Source: Rhizorhabdus sp049889055
Lineage (GTDB): Bacteria; Pseudomonadota; Alphaproteobacteria; Sphingomonadales; Sphingomonadaceae
Direction of reading: 5' to 3'
NCBI RefSeq assembly: GCF_049889055.1
Contig: NZ_JBLTWO010000002.1
Coordinates: forward strand, 62,001-126,000
DNA: 64,000 nt
Shown: positions 1 to 10,162 of the stretch, in pieces
Position numbering within the stretch: the stretch's first letter is position 1
How the letters are laid out: every line of letters begins with the position of its first letter
Made by a program: the position numbers and the translations under genes
Notes under the pieces: model-generated
Told to the model about the DNA's origin: nothing
Databases searched by the model: none
Seen by the model: the letters and a program-made list of their open reading frames with translations, nothing else

Positions 1-1593
1 ATCGAGATCGACGGCATTGTCAGCGGTGCCGCGACCGTCGGCCATCGCTTCCACCATCCGGGCCAGATCACGATCGGCAGCGCCGCCGACTATGTCGAGA
101 AGCTGCGCGCCTGCCATGTCATCGTCGACCCGGCCGAGCGCCGCGAGATCATCCGCAGCCGCGCCGCTGACCTCGCCGCCGCCGCCGGACTGGTCGTCGT
201 CGAGGATGAGGGGCTGGTCGCCGAAAATGCCGGCCTGACCGAATGGCCGGTGCCGCTGCTCGGCCATTTCGACCCGGCCTTCCTCGAAGTGCCGCGCGAG
301 GTGATCCAGCTGACGCTGCGCACCAACCAGAAATATTTCGTGCTGAACGACGCCGAGGGGCGGCTCGCGCCGGCCTTCATCTGCACCGCGAATATCAGCG
401 CGAAGGATGGCGGCGAGGGCATCGTCGCCGGCAACGGCAAGGTGCTCGCCGCCCGCCTGTCGGATGCGAAGTTCTTCTGGGAGCAGGACCTGAAGGTGCC
501 GCTCGCCGAGCAGGCGAATAAGCTCGATCAGATCGTGTTTCACGAGAAGCTTGGTACCGTTGCCGACAAGGTTGACCGCGTGGCCAAGCTGGCGCGGTGG
601 CTGGTCGAGCAGGGTATCGTTGGGGACCGAAGCGCGTCTAACGCGGCCATTGCAGATCAGGCTGAACAGGCGGCGCGTCTCGCCAAGGCAGATCTTGTGA
701 CCGGGATGGTCGGCGAGTTCCCAGAGCTTCAGGGCATCATCGGCGGCTATTACGCCCGCGCGGAAGGCCTGCCCGACGCCGTCGCCGACGCGATTCGCGA
801 CCACTACAAGCCGGTTGGACAAGGCGATGAAATCCCCACTGCGCCCGTTACGGTCGCGGTGAGCCTGGCAGACAAGCTGGATAGTCTGACTCGATTTTTC
901 TTGATTAACGAGGGGCCTACCGGCTCCAGAGACCCTTTCGCACTGCGCCGAGCTGCTCTGGGGGTTATTGGCCTGATCCTTAAAAATCAGCTGAGGTTTC
1001 GACTAGAGAGTGCTTTGCTAACAAGTGTCGAAGACGATCTTGATGACTTTAGTAGCGTTTTTTCGGGCCGCATCGAGGAGAAGGTCGGGGAGTTCTTCGC
1101 CGACCGCCTGAAAGTCCAGCAGCGCGAGGCCGGCATCCGCCACGACCTGATCGACGCGGTATTCGCGCTGGGTGGGGAGGACGATCTCGTCCGCCTGCTG
1201 GCGCGGGTCGAGGCGCTGCAGGCGTTCGTCGCGACCGAAGATGGCGCGAACCTGCTTGCCGGTTACAAGCGTGCCGCGAACATCCTCAAGAAGGAAGGCG
1301 GCGTCCCGGCGGGTGCGACAGCGACCCCCGACTATGCACCGGAGCCGGCCGAACAGGCGCTGATCGACGCGCTGGATGCGGCCGAGCCGCGCGCGGCGGC
1401 CGCTGTCGAGGCTGAGGATTTCGGTGCCGCCATGTCGGCATTGGCGTCGCTGCGCGGGCCGATCGACGCCTTTTTCGAGGCGGTGATCGTCAATGATCCT
1501 ATCGAGGCCAAAAGAAACACTCGTCTGGCCTTGCTTGAAAAAATCCGTGCTGCGGTGCACAACGTCGCGGACTTTTCGAAAATCGAAGCCTGA
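1..1593 (+). CDS. glyS: Glycyl-tRNA synthetase beta subunit, 5' end missing
   Basis: This is the C-terminal 530 residues of the beta chain of the tetrameric bacterial glycyl-tRNA synthetase, which charges tRNA-Gly in the cytoplasm. The frame is already open at base 1, so the start lies upstream of the window; the Met at 250 is internal. Family landmarks include the HEKLGT(V/I)ADK segment (about base 540), the GIIGGYYA segment (about 730), NEGPTGSRDPFALRR (about 905) and the end VNDP...VADFSKIE. The gene is probably preceded by glyQ, as in most Proteobacteria (not visible). Codon use is odd between about 541 and 1080 and again near 1500-1560: AGA, CTA, CTT, ATT and AAA appear, although neighbouring genes avoid them. 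The protein reads through without a break, so this looks like replacement rather than damage. Identification is secure. Confidence 0.95.
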   Translation: MEIDGIVSGAATVGHRFHHPGQITIGSAADYVEKLRACHVIVDPAERREIIRSRAADLAAAAGLVVVEDEGLVAENAGLTEWPVPLLGHFDPAFLEVPREVIQLTLRTNQKYFVLNDAEGRLAPAFICTANISAKDGGEGIVAGNGKVLAARLSDAKFFWEQDLKVPLAEQANKLDQIVFHEKLGTVADKVDRVAKLARWLVEQGIVGDRSASNAAIADQAEQAARLAKADLVTGMVGEFPELQGIIGGYYARAEGLPDAVADAIRDHYKPVGQGDEIPTAPVTVAVSLADKLDSLTRFFLINEGPTGSRDPFALRRAALGVIGLILKNQLRFRLESALLTSVEDDLDDFSSVFSGRIEEKVGEFFADRLKVQQREAGIRHDLIDAVFALGGEDDLVRLLARVEALQAFVATEDGANLLAGYKRAANILKKEGGVPAGATATPDYAPEPAEQALIDALDAAEPRAAAAVEAEDFGAAMSALASLRGPIDAFFEAVIVNDPIEAKRNTRLALLEKIRAAVHNVADFSKIEA

Positions 1594-1652
1594 GTCGATT
1601 GCCGCGCCTCCCGCACAAGGAGGTGGGTCGTGATAGGGAAAGTGACGACTAT

Positions 1653-4322
<2,670 letters not shown>

Positions 4323-4334
4323 GCGGGCAGGGAG

Positions 4335-4360
4335 GGCGGGAGCGGCCCGGTCCTCCCGCC
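4335..4360 (+). terminator. Hairpin after ppdK
   Basis: A 7-bp perfect GC stem (4335-4341 with 4354-4360) around a 12-nt loop begins 12 bases after the ppdK stop. No T-run follows, so it could act as a weak or Rho-assisted terminator. A second perfect 6-bp stem (4388-4393 with 4400-4405, TCTTCG loop) stands just before the next gene. Confidence 0.45.
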
Positions 4361-4418
4361 GTTCATCTGCGGCATGCGGTGAGGTGACGCCTCTCTTCGG
4401 AGGCGCTACCACCGGGAC

Positions 4419-5591
4419 ATGCTTCCGCTCCGACCCGTCGCCGCATCGAGCCGGCTAGGCCTGCTCGACGCGCTTCGCGGCTTCGCTCTCTGCGGCATCT
4501 TGTTCGTCAACATCATCGACATGGGCGGGCCGATCGCGATGAACCGGCCGCTCGGCGATCCGTCGCTGGCCAATCCCGACTGGCAGATCTGGACGATCAG
4601 CCAGCTTTTCCTGACCGGCACGATGCGCGGCCTGTTCTCGATCCTTTTCGGAGTCGGCCTGCTTCTATTCCTGGGCGGCGGGAGCGAGGAGGAGCGGCTG
4701 CCGGCGATGCTCCGCCGGCTTTCTCTGCTCCTGCTGTTCGGCATCGTCGACGCTACGTTGCTTTTGTGGCCGGGCGACATATTGGTCACCTATGCGCTGG
4801 CCGGTGCGATAGCGCTTTGCTTTCGGCGTCTGCCCCCGGCCCGTCTGCTGGGGCTGGCCGGGATCGTCATGCTGCTCCTGTCGACCTGGGGCGCGGTCGA
4901 GGCGCCGGGAATCCGGCCGGTGGACATGGTCTACTCGGCGCCGATGCTGACCCGTGAAGGGGCTGCCCGGCTGGGCAGCTATGGCGACAGTCTCGCCTAT
5001 ATGACGCTCGTCAGCTGGATCTGGGCGAAGAGCGGTTTTCTCTATTTCTGGATCGGCGATGCGCTGATGTTCGTCCTGCTCGGCATGGCGTTCCACAAGC
5101 TCGACTGGTTCCGCGGCGAAGGCCGAACGATGCCCCTCCTGCGGATATTGGCGATCTGCTACGGCGGCGGGCTTTCGCTGCGGCTATTGCAACTGCTCTT
5201 GATCTGGCCCGGCGGAAGCGCGCCCACGACTTTCTCGGCTTTCGTCGACCAGCCGGCGCGATTGCTGATGACGTTCGGGCATCTCTCGCTCTTCCTGTCG
5301 ATCTGGCGGCTCGGGACAATAGCTGGCGCGATGGCTGTGCTGGAGCGGATGGGCCGCATGCCGCTGACCCTCTATCTCGGCCAGAGCATAGCCGGCGCCT
5401 GCATCTTTGCAGGCTTCGGGCTCGGCTATTGGAACAGCCTCACTTGGCCGGAACTCTGGCTGGTTGCGATCGCCATCCTGATCGCCGAAGCGGCCTTCGC
5501 CTGGATCTGGTTCCGCAGTTTCGCCTATGGCCCGCTCGAATGGCTATGGCGATGGGGGACCTATGGCAGGCGCGCCGCGCTCACGCGCTGA
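4419..5591 (+). CDS. DUF418 family polytopic membrane protein
   Basis: This 390-residue inner-membrane protein belongs to the DUF418/YeiB family. The N-terminus carries the family signature LDALRGFALCGILFVNI (residues 14-30), followed by a loop with NPDW and the segment MRGLFSILFGVGLLLFLGG. At least eight hydrophobic helices follow. The C-terminal third holds the DUF418 part, including GRMPLTLYLGQSIAGACIF and the FAYGPLEWLWRW motif near the end. The molecular function of the family is not established; relatedness to acyltransferase-like membrane proteins has been suggested. It appears to be a single-gene unit: ppdK ends 96 bp upstream with terminator-like hairpins, and the next gene is convergent. 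Confidence 0.85.
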   Translation: MLPLRPVAASSRLGLLDALRGFALCGILFVNIIDMGGPIAMNRPLGDPSLANPDWQIWTISQLFLTGTMRGLFSILFGVGLLLFLGGGSEEERLPAMLRRLSLLLLFGIVDATLLLWPGDILVTYALAGAIALCFRRLPPARLLGLAGIVMLLLSTWGAVEAPGIRPVDMVYSAPMLTREGAARLGSYGDSLAYMTLVSWIWAKSGFLYFWIGDALMFVLLGMAFHKLDWFRGEGRTMPLLRILAICYGGGLSLRLLQLLLIWPGGSAPTTFSAFVDQPARLLMTFGHLSLFLSIWRLGTIAGAMAVLERMGRMPLTLYLGQSIAGACIFAGFGLGYWNSLTWPELWLVAIAILIAEAAFAWIWFRSFAYGPLEWLWRWGTYGRRAALTR

Positions 5592-5603
5592 GCGGATGCC
5601 GCT

Positions 5604-6176
5604 TCAGGCGAAGCGGCGCGCATGTTCGTCAAATTCGCCCCGGCGCAGCATGTCGGCCTGCTCGCGCCAGCGCTCTTCGGCGATGGTCCCTGGTGCCATG
5701 CCAAGCCAGCCTTCGAGCGAGGCTTCGTCGTTGGGCGACATCTGGATGACGTCGACATAGCGGTGAAGTCCGAGCTCGTTGAGCCGCACCTCGCCATTGC
5801 GCCCGACGCCGTAGATGCGGGCAAGGTCGTCCCGCTTGCCCGAGGCGGCGGCGGCGATGGTGCCGGCCGTCCGGCTGCCGATCGCGGGGCTATATTTTTC
5901 CAGTTCGGCGATACGCTCATTGGCGGCAGCGCTGCGGGCCAGCAGCGCGTCGCGCTCCTTCTCCACCGCCAGTCTCTGATCGCGCTCGGCGGACAGCCGC
6001 TCCACCTCGTTGGAGAGCCGGACGACCTCGCCATCGGCGGTCACCCGCGCGGCGCGCTCGTTCTGGAAGGCCTTTTTCCATTTGCGGCTGCCCGACAGGG
6101 TCAGCAGGCCGAGCAGCCAGCCCAGAAGCAAGACCAGCGCGACGATGATCCATTGGTTGGTGGTGAATGCCGGCAT
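5604..6176 (-). CDS. Membrane-anchored coiled-coil protein with C-terminal helix-hairpin-helix-like domain
   Basis: The 190-residue product has one N-terminal membrane helix (residues about 8-28, IIVALVLLLGWLLGLLTL). A charged coiled-coil follows (about 35-95, rich in Glu, Arg and Ala). After a flexible Ala/Gly linker, a compact C-terminal domain (about 118-185) contains DDLARIYGVGRNGEVRLNELGLHRY and the LEGWLGM...IAEERWREQA helices. That C-terminal pattern resembles the small helix-hairpin-helix domain found as an extension on alphaproteobacterial NuoE and on free-standing proteins (family knowledge, recognised by eye). The N-in topology would put the coiled coil in the cytoplasm. It is the last gene on the strand of the tad operon, 78 bp after tadC. 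Whether it belongs to pilus assembly is unknown. Confidence 0.7.
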   Translation of the reverse strand: MPAFTTNQWIIVALVLLLGWLLGLLTLSGSRKWKKAFQNERAARVTADGEVVRLSNEVERLSAERDQRLAVEKERDALLARSAAANERIAELEKYSPAIGSRTAGTIAAAASGKRDDLARIYGVGRNGEVRLNELGLHRYVDVIQMSPNDEASLEGWLGMAPGTIAEERWREQADMLRRGEFDEHARRFA

Positions 6177-6254
6177 CGACTGCCCTCCTATCAGTGAGGG
6201 TTAGAACCGCCGGGCACCTCATCCGTTCCGCACACGGCGCGGAGCGGGGGGCGG

Positions 6255-7250
6255 CTATTTCATCACATTGTCGCTGATCGAGCAGGCGGCGGGCCCCAGA
6301 ATGACGACGAACAGCACGGGCAGAATGAAGACGATCAGCGGCACCGTCATGATCGCCGGCAGGCGCGCGGCTTTCTCTTCGGCGCGCATCATCCGGTCGT
6401 GGCGGAACTCGGCCGACAGGATGCGCAGCGCGGCGGCGAGGGGGGTGCCATATTTCTCGGTCTGGATCATCGTCGTGACGACGCCCTTGATCGAATCGAG
6501 ATTGACCCGGTTTGCGAGATTCTCGAACGCCTGCCGCCGGTCGGTCAGGAAGCCGAGCTCGATCGCGGTGAGCGCGAACTCGTCGCCAAGTTCGGGATAG
6601 GCCTTGGACAGTTCGCGCGCGACGCGGTTGAAGGCCAGGTCGACCGACAGGCCTGCCTCGGCGCAGATGACGAGCAGGTCGAGCGCGTCGGGCAGCGCCT
6701 TGCGGATCGCGGTCTGCCGTTTGGAGATCAGGTTCTTCACATAGATATCGGGCGCCTTGTAGCTGGCGATCAGCGACCCGGCGACGATCAGGTAGCGCTT
6801 GAGCGCGCTCGCTTCGGGAAACCAGTTGAGCAGATAGACGCCGATCGCCGCCGTGCCGCCGATCAGGATCGGCGCGACCAGCCGGAAGAAGATGATGGTG
6901 ATCGCCGAGTCCTTGGACCGGATGCCGGCCCGCGCGAGGTTCAGCGTCGCCGTCTTGAGCTGCGAATCCTGCAGCATCTTCATGCTGCCCAGGATGACGC
7001 GCATGCGGTCGACCGAAACGCTGCTCTTCTTCTCCATCTTGGCGCGGCGGCGCGTCTTTGAGGCAGCGACGCCGGCCTTGAGCTGCTCGCGCCGATCGTT
7101 GAGCGCGCGTACGCGCCGCGCCATCGGATCGCGCGCAAAGGAGCGGACGAGATGGTGTCCGACGATCAGCATGACCACGGCGGTCGCGAGCGCGATGCCG
7201 ATCGAGAGCAGCGTGCTGAAGAAATGGGGGCTGACGCTGTGCTCCATCAT
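6255..7250 (-). CDS. tadC: Tad pilus inner-membrane platform protein TadC
   Basis: This 331-residue type II secretion F-domain protein is one of the two paralogous inner-membrane platform proteins of Tad/Flp pilus machines. It starts with a hydrophobic helix (about 12-32) and a basic segment (SKTRRRAKMEKK). The T2SSF domain follows, with the typical stretch ALPDALDLLVICAEAGLSVDLAFNRVA and the later GTPLAAALRILSAEFR. Terminal helices lie around 300-325 (IMTVPLIVFILPVLFVVILGP). The start is followed by a second Met, so either may be used. It lies 4 bp after tadB, so the two are probably translated together. Confidence 0.92.
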   Translation of the reverse strand: MMEHSVSPHFFSTLLSIGIALATAVVMLIVGHHLVRSFARDPMARRVRALNDRREQLKAGVAASKTRRRAKMEKKSSVSVDRMRVILGSMKMLQDSQLKTATLNLARAGIRSKDSAITIIFFRLVAPILIGGTAAIGVYLLNWFPEASALKRYLIVAGSLIASYKAPDIYVKNLISKRQTAIRKALPDALDLLVICAEAGLSVDLAFNRVARELSKAYPELGDEFALTAIELGFLTDRRQAFENLANRVNLDSIKGVVTTMIQTEKYGTPLAAALRILSAEFRHDRMMRAEEKAARLPAIMTVPLIVFILPVLFVVILGPAACSISDNVMK

Positions 7251-7254
7251 GCCC

Positions 7255-8229
7255 TCAGATCTCGAAATTGATCATCTGGCGCATGATGAACGCGCCGATG
7301 CTCATCCAGCCCAGCCCGGCGATGCCCGCGATCACCAGCCGCTGGTCGGTGAAGAAGCTCCCCATATAGGTCGGGCTGATGAAGCTGATCAGGCCGAATA
7401 CGATGAAGGGCAGAACGCCGATGATATAGGCCGATGCCTTGGATTCGGACGACATCGCCGCGATCTTCAGCTTCATCTGCATGCGCTTGCGCAGCACCTC
7501 GGACAGGTTCGACAGCGTCTCCGCCAGATTACCGCCGGTCTCGCGCTGGATGGCGAGGGTGATGACGAAAAACTGGAACTCGGGCGTGCCGAGGCGATCG
7601 GCAGTTTCCTGCAGCGCGGCCTCCAGCGTTCGGCCGATCTTCATCCGGTCGCTGACCGCCTGGAACTCGCTGCCGACGGGGCCTTCGATTTCGGACGCGA
7701 TCGCAGCCATCGTCTCCGCCACGGGCAGACCGGCGCGCAGCCCGCGTACCAGCAGGTCGATCGCATCGGGGAAGCGCTGCGTGAACTGGTCGAGGCGCCG
7801 CTTGGCGAGCATGTCGAGCAGCATCGGCGGCAGGCCGAGCCCCGCCGCGATCGCGACGATCGCCGCCATCCACACCGGCAGGCCGGCAATGGTCAGGCCG
7901 AACAGAGGCAGGGCGAATGCGATGCCCGAGCCGATGAAATATTGGCGGAGCGTCCATTTCTTGCCCGCCGCTTCCATCTTCCGGATGATCTCGGCGGGGT
8001 CGGGGAGGAAGCGGTTGACCAGCGTCCTGGGGCGCTGCTGCACGGTCGCGCGGCTGGCGAGGAGCTTGCGGACCTGCTCGTTGACCGGCGGCTCGCCCGA
8101 CACATTGTAGCGGCCGCGCACGGTCGACAGCCGCCGCGCAAGCGCGCGCTGCGCCGGCGGCCGGGCCAGCACATAGAAGAAGACCGTCATGACGACCGCC
8201 ATGACCATCAGGAAGAGGATCGTCAGCAT
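7255..8229 (-). CDS. tadB: Tad pilus inner-membrane platform protein TadB
   Basis: This 324-residue F-domain platform protein is the partner of TadC. It has an N-terminal helix (residues 2-22), a cytoplasmic stretch and two central helices. The T2SSF core reads RFPDAIDLLVRGLRAGLPVAETMAAIASE, then GTPEFQFFVITLAIQRETGGNLAETLSNLSEVLRKR, followed by C-terminal helices. TadB and TadC normally dock the hexameric ATPase TadA/CpaF. Here, unusually, tadB follows cpaE directly after only 21 bp, where many alphaproteobacterial loci have cpaF. A ribosome-binding site (GGGGATGA) precedes the ATG. Confidence 0.92.
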   Translation of the reverse strand: MLTILFLMVMAVVMTVFFYVLARPPAQRALARRLSTVRGRYNVSGEPPVNEQVRKLLASRATVQQRPRTLVNRFLPDPAEIIRKMEAAGKKWTLRQYFIGSGIAFALPLFGLTIAGLPVWMAAIVAIAAGLGLPPMLLDMLAKRRLDQFTQRFPDAIDLLVRGLRAGLPVAETMAAIASEIEGPVGSEFQAVSDRMKIGRTLEAALQETADRLGTPEFQFFVITLAIQRETGGNLAETLSNLSEVLRKRMQMKLKIAAMSSESKASAYIIGVLPFIVFGLISFISPTYMGSFFTDQRLVIAGIAGLGWMSIGAFIMRQMINFEI

Positions 8230-8250
8230 GTGACGTTCATCCCCGGCACG

Positions 8251-9519
8251 TCATTTCCGGGCAATCTTCGACTTGGGCTGGAAGATCGCCATGAACTCGT
8301 CGAGGAGCGAGGACTTGGCCGAGCGGTTCTCTGCGTCGGGATCGTCGTTCGAGAGCGCGATCAGCTTGTCTGCCATCTGCTGATAGGCCTGGCCGAGCTT
8401 GGAACTCTTGCCCGCTTCGGCGATCGGCTTGCCCAGCTTGGCGGCGTTGACCGCCTGCTTGTGGTCATAGGGCAGCAGGAAGTCGATCTCGCGCTCGATC
8501 GAATTCTCGAAATCCTTGCGGCCGATCTCGGTCAGGCTCGGATGGACCTTGTTGGCGACGACGAGCACACCGGCCTGCGGCGCGTTGTTCTTGAGCCAGG
8601 CGAGGATGCGGATCGTGTCGCGCGTTGCGGCGAGAGTCAGGTCGACGACCAGCACCACCGACTGCACTTCGTGAAACAGGTGGGGGTGCTGCACCATCAT
8701 CATGCGGGGAATGTCGACGATGGTGCACTCGAAGGCGCCCTTCATCTCTTCCTGCAGCTGAAAATAGGCGCCGCCATCGGTGATGATCGGGTTGTTGATC
8801 GGCGCCTCAGCCGACAGCACCGACAGCTTGTCATTGGCCTTGACCAGCGCGCGTTCGAGAAACAGCCCATCGATGCGCGCGGGATTGTCGATCGCATCGG
8901 TCAGCCCGCGTCCCGGTTCGAGGTCGAGCGCCAGCGCTCCGGTGCCGAAATGCACGTCGAGGTCGAGCAGCGCGGTGCTGATTTCCGCCGCCTCGCCCAT
9001 CAGCCAGGCGAGCGAAGCCGCGACGGTCGAGGCGCCGACCCCGCCGCGCGCGCCGATGACGGCGGTCATCGTGTGGATCTTGGCGTCCTCCGCCATGCCA
9101 TGGCGCGGACCCATCAGGATCATCTGCGCCTGGGCAAGCGCGTCTCGGATCTGGTCGGCGGTGAAGGGCTTGAGCAGATAATCCTGGATGCCGCTGTTGA
9201 GCAGTTCGCGGTAGAGCCGCACATCGTTGACCATGCCCGCCGAGATCACGATCGTACCGGGCTCGCACACCTCGGCCAAGGCGTTGACGTCGTTGAGAGG
9301 ATCGATCGATTCGCTGAGGTCGACGAGCAGGATCGTCGGGCTGGCCGAGACCGAAAGCGACTGGATGGCCGCGCGCAGGCCGCCCTTGTTGACCGATTCG
9401 GGGGGCCAGCCGAGTTCGAAGACCAGCGGCTTCAGCAGTTCGGCGCTGAGATCGTCGGTGACGAAGGCCGCGAAGGGATTGCGGGTCTGCTGCTGCTTGG
9501 CATTGAAAGGCGCGTTCAT
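8251..9519 (-). CDS. cpaE: Pilus localisation ATPase CpaE (TadZ-like)
   Basis: This 422-residue MinD/ParA-type protein directs the Tad machine to its cell location in alphaproteobacteria. The N-terminal part (about 30-150) is a receiver-like fold (ILLVDLSESIDPLNDVNALAE, later GIQDYLLKPF), as in TadZ. The ATPase part begins at about residue 155 with AVIGARGGVGASTVAASLA, a deviant Walker A with the GGVGxST pattern. LLDLDVHFG and VDIPRMM follow as switch and Walker B-like segments. ATG 9519 was chosen because it overlaps the cpaD stop (ATGA); the frame is open further upstream, but that stretch is cpaD coding sequence in another frame. Confidence 0.92.
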   Translation of the reverse strand: MNAPFNAKQQQTRNPFAAFVTDDLSAELLKPLVFELGWPPESVNKGGLRAAIQSLSVSASPTILLVDLSESIDPLNDVNALAEVCEPGTIVISAGMVNDVRLYRELLNSGIQDYLLKPFTADQIRDALAQAQMILMGPRHGMAEDAKIHTMTAVIGARGGVGASTVAASLAWLMGEAAEISTALLDLDVHFGTGALALDLEPGRGLTDAIDNPARIDGLFLERALVKANDKLSVLSAEAPINNPIITDGGAYFQLQEEMKGAFECTIVDIPRMMMVQHPHLFHEVQSVVLVVDLTLAATRDTIRILAWLKNNAPQAGVLVVANKVHPSLTEIGRKDFENSIEREIDFLLPYDHKQAVNAAKLGKPIAEAGKSSKLGQAYQQMADKLIALSNDDPDAENRSAKSSLLDEFMAIFQPKSKIARK

Positions 9520-10142
9520 TCTCCGCCCCCCTTGGTCGATTCGATCTTCAGGCCGTTCTGCGAGGTCGGCACCGCGTCGCGCCACACCTTGATCGCCTTG
9601 GCTGCGGTGTCGGCCGTGTCGCCGCGTCCGCGCTGCCCGCGCACCAGATCTTCGGGATTGGCGACCATCGCCGCGAGCGTGGAGTTGATCCCGCAACCGA
9701 AATTGCTCGAGGCTCCACCGGTGAAATTGGGCTGCGACGCGGCACTGAAATCGGGACAGCCCGGAACCGCCGCGACCGAGCGGCTGACGACGATCCGCAC
9801 ATGGCCCGGTGCCAGCGCGCCGGCCGTCACCGGCGCTCCGTCGCTGATGAGCAGGCCATAGCGCGCCACGAGCGGCGCGATCGCCGCATTGGCCCGGCCC
9901 GGAAACGCACCCGTATCCACGCTCACCCTGTCCCCATAGTCGAGACCGAGCGCATCGAACCATTGCAGCACCCGCGCACGATCGGCGGCGGTGAGGTCGC
10001 CGGCGGGCACGTCGAGGGTGAAATCGCTGCGCTGTACGATCGGCTGATGGACCGATTCGACGCCCCGGTTCGAGCGTCCGGCGGCGGGCGCCGCCAGCAC
10101 GACGGCGAGGCCCATAGCGATGAGGATGATAGGCGCGCGCAT
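9516..10142 (-). CDS. cpaD: CpaD family pilus assembly protein
   Basis: The 208-residue exported protein matches the CpaD family: a short signal peptide, the pattern LTAADRARVLQWFDALGLDYGDRV, VRIVVSRSVAAVPGCPDFS with two Cys, then SNFGCGINSTLAAMVANPEDLVRGQ near the end. CpaD is usually described as an outer-membrane lipoprotein of the pilus channel. Here the signal peptide ends AAPAAG and has no lipobox Cys, so the product may be a soluble or secretin-bound periplasmic protein. Three starts are possible: TTG 10166, ATG 10157 and ATG 10142. I prefer 10142 because GGGAGA lies 6 bases before it. The gene overlaps cpaE by 4 bases. Confidence 0.85.
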   Translation of the reverse strand: MRAPIILIAMGLAVVLAAPAAGRSNRGVESVHQPIVQRSDFTLDVPAGDLTAADRARVLQWFDALGLDYGDRVSVDTGAFPGRANAAIAPLVARYGLLISDGAPVTAGALAPGHVRIVVSRSVAAVPGCPDFSAASQPNFTGGASSNFGCGINSTLAAMVANPEDLVRGQRGRGDTADTAAKAIKVWRDAVPTSQNGLKIESTKGGGE

Positions 10143-10162
10143 CTGGCTCTCCCGCATGCCGG

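Noticed and set aside
547..558. HindIII and KpnI sites in a row, resembling a vector polylinker
   Set aside because: They encode the conserved Lys-Leu-Gly-Thr of the HEKLGT segment of GlyS and the frame continues; coincidence rather than cloning scar.
6853..9861. 1002-residue open frame on the plus strand
   Set aside because: Antisense to the intact tadC, tadB and cpaE genes; same low-complexity composition as other shadows in this genome.
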